Shown: in pieces, positions 22,538-25,300 of the stretch
How positions within the stretch are numbered: position 1 is the first letter of the stretch
How the letters are laid out: each line of letters opens with the position of its first letter
Origin: a virus
Length of the DNA stretch: 25,300 nucleotides
Strand: one strand, 5' to 3'
Virus record (IMG/VR): IMGVR_UViG_3300020581_000173
Span: 1-25,300 of that record
Program-made: the position numbers and the translations under genes
The notes under the pieces: model-generated
What the model was told of the DNA's origin: nothing
What the model saw: only the letters and a program-made list of their open reading frames with translations
Databases searched by the model: none

Positions 22538-22780
22538 TCAAGTGGTGATGAGTTGAAGCACGATGAAGCCGCCAGATTCTTTCGGGATCCAGAGTTGCGA
22601 GACTACCGGGAAAAGTTTAGCCGACGTGAATCGCCGCTTCCTGCCGGTGCCCTTCGCGCGGACTTCCAACTGCGAGCCGTGCAGCGCGAGAGCTTTTTCG
22701 AGGGGAATCTTTCCGACTTCCATGCCGAATGCGTTGAACAGTGGAATGCTCAAACCGTCAGAGCGAAGTTTTAGCCGCAT
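22538..22780 (-). CDS. Small hypothetical protein (80 aa)
   Basis: MRLKLRSDGLSIPLFNAFGM is followed by EVRAKGTGRKRRFTSAKLFP and ends SGGFIVLQLITT. It is a small beta-rich basic protein of a type I recall from uncultured phage contigs next to structural genes, with no known function. AAAGG lies close to the ATG. It lies 13 bases before the fibre-tip gene and probably shares its transcript and terminator. Confidence 0.65.
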   Translation of the reverse strand: MRLKLRSDGLSIPLFNAFGMEVGKIPLEKALALHGSQLEVRAKGTGRKRRFTSAKLFPVVSQLWIPKESGGFIVLQLITT

Positions 22781-22920
22781 AGACCTTTCGCAAGCGGAAA
22801 GAGTCGGTCCTCGGCATTACGCGGCCAAAGACCCCGCCAACTTCGCGGGGTGCGCGATCCTGGAAAACGAGAAGAGAGTAAGCCGAATCTAGGAGTTGCG
22901 TCAAGTGTCGTGTTTCGGAC
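22781..22920. other. Non-coding gap between two transcript blocks
   Basis: No gene is supported in these 140 bases. On the minus strand it contains a TTGACG word at about 22902-22897 that could be a -35 element but is not followed by a good -10, and a terminator-like hairpin. It separates the replication-side genes from the virion genes. Confidence 0.4.
22825..22851 (-). terminator. Weak terminator-like hairpin
   Basis: ACCCCGC (22851-22845 on the minus strand) pairs perfectly with GCGGGGT (22837-22831) across a seven-base loop and is followed by CTTTGG. The T-run is short, so termination would be partial. Its position at the end of the 25-22.9 kb gene run suits a terminator. Confidence 0.4.
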
Positions 22921-23172
22921 TCATACCGCTTCGGCAAACATGGGACCGAAAAGCTCGCACCATTTCTGCGATAGCGGGACGATGAGAATCTTTGTTCGCT
23001 GCATCAGAGCGAGCAGCATCATCGCACAAAGACGCGCGACTTCGAGGTCGTCGTTCGCTGCGGTCGCTCTGAAAATCTGCGCGAGATAATCATCACCGAG
23101 GCGCCCTTCGTCGGTTTCATCGAACAGGCATTCGATTTGCAGCACAAAATCAATCTGCGTGTCATTCAGCAT
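22921..23172 (-). CDS. Small acidic helical protein (83 aa)
   Basis: The start at 23172 gives an eleven-base overlap with the zinc-ribbon gene; the frame extends upstream but that part is less protein-like. The sequence MLNDTQIDFVLQIECLFDET is followed by DYLAQIFRATAANDDLEVAR and LCAMMLLALMQRTKILIVPL. It is helical and acidic with a hydrophobic segment near the end too short to be a sure membrane helix. No family is recognised. Confidence 0.55.
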   Translation of the reverse strand: MLNDTQIDFVLQIECLFDETDEGRLGDDYLAQIFRATAANDDLEVARLCAMMLLALMQRTKILIVPLSQKWCELFGPMFAEAV

Positions 23173-23494
23173 GTGGCACCGCCGGTCCTTTCGCGCGGAA
23201 TCGTTTCGATGGAAGCCCGCGCACCGCGACATCGGCCACCATCGGCAGCCCGGGCACTTGCTCGAGATGGGCGCCTCGGTGTCGCCGGCAGAGGTTTCCG
23301 CCGCCCTTGCGGACTCGACAACGCGCGCAGACAGGAACGTCGCAACCCGGATACTCGCAGCGCGTGACCGACGGCTTCGAGCAGAAGGCGCATTGCGGCA
23401 TCTCGTTTATCTGGGAACGGCGAGTGGGACGCGACATCGGCGGCGCATTCCTGTGGCCGCTCCATGCGCCGCGACGACTGGAGAAGAGGCTCAT
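23162..23494 (-). CDS. Small zinc-finger-like protein (110 aa)
   Basis: The start at 23494 overlaps the upstream stop (ATGA); a Met at 23401 (MPQCAFCSKP) is a shorter option. Cysteines at about 35, 38, 46, 51, 56, 59 and 69 with His 72 make CAFCSKPSVTRCEYPGC and VCARCRVRKGGGNLCRRH, enough ligands for two zinc ions in a cross-brace arrangement. The C-terminus is basic. It belongs to a run of small overlapping genes with a second Cys-rich protein upstream. A nucleic-acid or protein binding role is likely but unproven. Confidence 0.68.
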   Translation of the reverse strand: MSLFSSRRGAWSGHRNAPPMSRPTRRSQINEMPQCAFCSKPSVTRCEYPGCDVPVCARCRVRKGGGNLCRRHRGAHLEQVPGLPMVADVAVRGLPSKRFRAKGPAVPHAE

Positions 23495-24033
23495 CGACTC
23501 AGGAGCCTTTCGATGACGCGAATCGCAACGTCGATCTCGATGCGCTCGGCCTTTAATTCGTTCAGAATCTCCACGAGATTTTTGTTGCCGGCGGGCGCTG
23601 ATTCCTCGTGCTTGCGGGAATGTTGCTGCGCCTCTTTGACCGCTGGCGCCGCGCCGTTCGATTTCGCGCGAGTGTGAAGAAAGATTGACCCGCGACTTAT
23701 TCCGTATTTCTCCGCGAGTTCGTCCAGTGAGAAAGTTCCGCTGGCGCGGTCGGCTTGCACTTTATCCCAATCGACTTTGAGCTTTGCTGGCATGGCTGGC
23801 GGCTCCTGTTCCGCCTCTGGCTTGATTTCGATCGCGACTCTCTGCGGCAACTGTTTCCAGCGTTCGACGATGGACAGCGCTTCGGGCGACCGTTGCGGGA
23901 TTCCCATACGTTGCCGGTAGTGCTCCTCGCAGCATCCGCGCTTCCCGATGATGCGGTGCGACTTCACGTCGGGCAGGCCGAGGTCGTAGCAATCGCTGCA
24001 AAACTTCATCAACGGCGTTTCGAGGCTACTCAT
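23491..24033 (-). CDS. Putative DNA-binding protein with zinc and HTH segments (180 aa)
   Basis: The start at 24033 overlaps the previous stop by one base (TGATG). Near the N-terminus are Cys 12, 15, 34 and 35 and His 38 (MKFCSDCYDLGLP; GKRGCCEEHYRQ), a possible zinc site. At about residues 95-122, DRASGTFSLDELAEKYGISR followed by GSIFLHTRA is a clear helix-turn-helix, resembling those of small terminases and regulators. The C-terminal 40 residues form a charged helix (NLVEILNELKAERIEIDVAI), probably for oligomerisation. It may be a transcription regulator of the phage. Confidence 0.68.
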   Translation of the reverse strand: MSSLETPLMKFCSDCYDLGLPDVKSHRIIGKRGCCEEHYRQRMGIPQRSPEALSIVERWKQLPQRVAIEIKPEAEQEPPAMPAKLKVDWDKVQADRASGTFSLDELAEKYGISRGSIFLHTRAKSNGAAPAVKEAQQHSRKHEESAPAGNKNLVEILNELKAERIEIDVAIRVIERLLSR

Positions 24034-24356
24034 CACACACCGCTCTGCGCAATCAGAAATTCGCAAGTGCTCTTGAGCCGCGTGCGGTCGATGGCCACGT
24101 TGAAAACGCGGTCGCTGATTCGCACGTGAAGGATGCACTCGGTCCCGTCGGGCACAACGTCGATGCCGAGTTCCGTCACCTTCCAGTCCGTCGGTGTGGC
24201 CCCGCGCTTTGCCGCCGCGATGAAGCCGTCGATGATCGGCTCCATTAAATCGAGATCGTGCGTCACGACGTCCTCGAGGATCACGAGCGCTTCGGTGTCT
24301 TCGGGCGAGTTGTGCATCAGTGCGTCGTAGAGTTGCTGCCTCTGTTCCTGCGTCAT
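24033..24356 (-). CDS. Hypothetical protein (107 aa)
   Basis: The start overlaps the RusA stop by four bases and has GGGGG four bases upstream. Residues 1-50 are helical and acidic (MTQEQRQQLYDALMHNSPED; ALVILEDVVTHDLDLMEPII), and the rest forms strands (DWKVTELGIDVVPDGTECIL; HVRISDRVFNVAI). No motif is recognised. Coupling to rusA suggests a DNA-metabolism setting only. Confidence 0.65.
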   Translation of the reverse strand: MTQEQRQQLYDALMHNSPEDTEALVILEDVVTHDLDLMEPIIDGFIAAAKRGATPTDWKVTELGIDVVPDGTECILHVRISDRVFNVAIDRTRLKSTCEFLIAQSGV

Positions 24357-24763
24357 GTTTCCCCCTCAATCAAATAGACAATCAAGTGTGTCCGAGGCTC
24401 CAAGGAGCCTAGCACCTTCCTTCCCGACCATTCGATGATTTGCGAATCGTCGAGCCAGATTTTCCCGTTCATCGCATCCCAAAGCAGCTTCTCCAAGTTG
24501 TCGCCATCAGGGACCGCAGTCGGCGCGCACGGTGCGATGTAGAAAACTTGCTGCACGCCGAAATAGCGATTCGACGGCTTGAGGTTCGGCGCGATTTGCT
24601 CCAGTCCGCGGCGAAGATTTTTCTGCGCGACTTTCATCACTTTCGGGACGAAGGAGCGCGGACCTCGCCGCTCGACGCGCTTGTACGCCTGCGGCTCGCC
24701 GGGGAAAATCGCGTTGAGGATGACTCGGTTCAAGTGACCGCTACGATTCTTCGCGCAATCCAT
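24353..24763 (-). CDS. rusA: RusA family Holliday junction resolvase
   Basis: 136 residues, close to the usual 120-140. The active site VPDGDNLEKLLWDAMNG at about 84-100 supplies Asp86, Asp88 and Lys92, and IWLDDSQIIEW at about 102-112 supplies the further Asp pair; these correspond in order to the catalytic Asp, Asp, Lys and Asp of Escherichia coli RusA. The early segment LNAIFPGEPQAYKRV is the family's opening strand. The enzyme cuts four-way junctions formed in phage replication and recombination as a homodimer. The start at 24763 overlaps the methyltransferase end by 34 bases; a TTG ten codons further in is an alternative. Confidence 0.88.
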   Translation of the reverse strand: MDCAKNRSGHLNRVILNAIFPGEPQAYKRVERRGPRSFVPKVMKVAQKNLRRGLEQIAPNLKPSNRYFGVQQVFYIAPCAPTAVPDGDNLEKLLWDAMNGKIWLDDSQIIEWSGRKVLGSLEPRTHLIVYLIEGET

Positions 24764-25300
24764 CGCGCGACTTGGACCGTGACCGCGTTGCCCAATGCTC
24801 GGTATCTGGCACTGTCCAACCCTTCGGGAAGCCCTGCAAAGTCTCGCACTCTGTTGGGGTCAGACGTCGCACCGACAAGCGCTCTATCGCCCGCTTCTTC
24901 GGCACTTGGGGACCATCCGCCTTGTTGATGGCCGGCGTGGAGTGTTCCGACTCGCTCCCTGAAAGCGACGGCGTGCTGACTTGTTTTGTCGAGGGTGTAG
25001 CTTGGCCCTCCGCTGTCGATGCCGATTCCGTTTTGCTTTTTATCGCGCTGGCCGCGCACGTCTTGGATGACGATGGTATCGGTATCTTCGTCATGCCGTT
25101 TGTAGCAACTTTCTGTGGTGCTTCGAGCGACATAGTTCCCAGGTCCTTGCGAGGTGTTCCGTTCGTTGCTTCGAAGTGCGTAAGTTGTGTTGTGACCCTG
25201 CCCAATTCCTCCGGGGTCTTCGCGCAAACAGTAGGCGAGATTTTCGTCGTCTTCTCTTCGTCTTCCCGGTGAGTTGCTAGTGACTCCAGAGCCGCTTGTA
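24730..25300 (-). CDS. Cytosine-C5 DNA methyltransferase C-terminus, partial and apparently frameshifted
   Basis: The frame is open to the window edge, so the catalytic N-terminal part is outside. In the main frame GGPSYTLDKTSQHAVAF and SARYRALGNAVTVQVARWI match the late conserved blocks of phage C5 methyltransferases, the latter being motif X. The expected piece between them, VRRLTPTECETLQGFPKGW, is present only in another frame, at about 24810-24890. The reading must therefore change frame twice, leaving a garbled stretch in each single frame. This means either a decayed gene, sequencing indels, or programmed frameshifting (least likely). It heads the visible gene run, just upstream of rusA, and with the Dam gene suggests the phage modifies its DNA against restriction. 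Confidence 0.75.
   Translation of the reverse strand, partial: TSGSGVTSNSPGRRREDDENLAYCLREDPGGIGQGHNTTYALRSNERNTSQGPGNYVARSTTESCYKRHDEDTDTIVIQDVRGQRDKKQNGIGIDSGGPSYTLDKTSQHAVAFRERVGTLHAGHQQGGWSPSAEEAGDRALVGATSDPNRVRDFAGLPEGLDSARYRALGNAVTVQVARWIARRIVAVT

Noticed and set aside
24121-24132. A second CACGTG word resembling half a parS site
   Set aside because: Only GCACGTGAA is present; the left arm does not match and it lies within a coding gene.
1-25300. tRNA genes, CRISPR arrays, insertion sequences or attachment sites
   Set aside because: No cloverleaf-like T-arm words, regularly spaced repeats, transposase or integrase signatures were seen on either strand; att sites cannot be judged without the flanks.

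Overview
This window is part of the genome of a tailed double-stranded DNA phage (Caudoviricetes) or of a prophage of one. Nearly every gene is read from the minus strand, so the gene order runs from position 25300 down to 1. The basis for calling it a phage is a complete packaging and head module: small and large terminase, portal, a scaffold-like protein, major capsid protein and a connector/adaptor-like protein. Fibre, spike and other tail proteins flank this module on both sides. Base composition is GC-rich, except in the tail-spike gene. Several structural proteins resemble those seen in contigs from soil bacteria such as Acidobacteriota, but this is recalled similarity and the host is unknown. 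No integrase, tRNA, rRNA or CRISPR array was seen.

Layout in transcription order. 25300-22538: a replication/modification and small-protein region with the C-terminal end of a cytosine-C5 methyltransferase that appears frameshifted, a RusA-type Holliday junction resolvase, and several small overlapping genes, two with clustered Cys/His residues and one also with a helix-turn-helix. 22524-18884: a receptor-binding module with a fibre-tip protein, a strong terminator, a second virion-like protein and a long pectate-lyase-like tail spike with a Sec-type signal peptide and lower GC. 18845-16781: terS and terL. 16784-14384: a tightly overlapped run of small genes, including a His-rich protein, a four-cysteine HiPIP-like protein, a membrane-anchored coiled-coil protein, three tiny membrane proteins and a 53-residue protein. 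14233-8479: portal, a 73-residue protein, scaffold-like protein, a 65-residue protein, a 204-base non-coding gap, and the major capsid protein. 8383-4936: endonuclease-VII-like HNH protein, phage GroES, two unknown proteins and an adaptor-like protein. 4428-1: a small membrane protein, a fibre with internal repeats, a 137-residue protein and a very large tail protein that leaves the window.

Only two genes lie on the plus strand: a Dam-type adenine methyltransferase and a DUF4177-like protein. Each starts back-to-back with a minus-strand gene across the same 11-base motif, which contains an extended -10 promoter element, so they look like independently transcribed cargo genes.

The most striking non-coding signal is a 15/16 match to the chromosomal ParB-binding site parS in the gap between the 65-residue gene and the major capsid gene. 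No ParA or ParB gene lies in the window, which raises the possibility that the phage uses, or titrates, the host ParB. Other points of interest are the GroES encoded beside the capsid gene, domains shared between tail proteins about 18 kb apart, and the cassette of minute overlapping membrane proteins.
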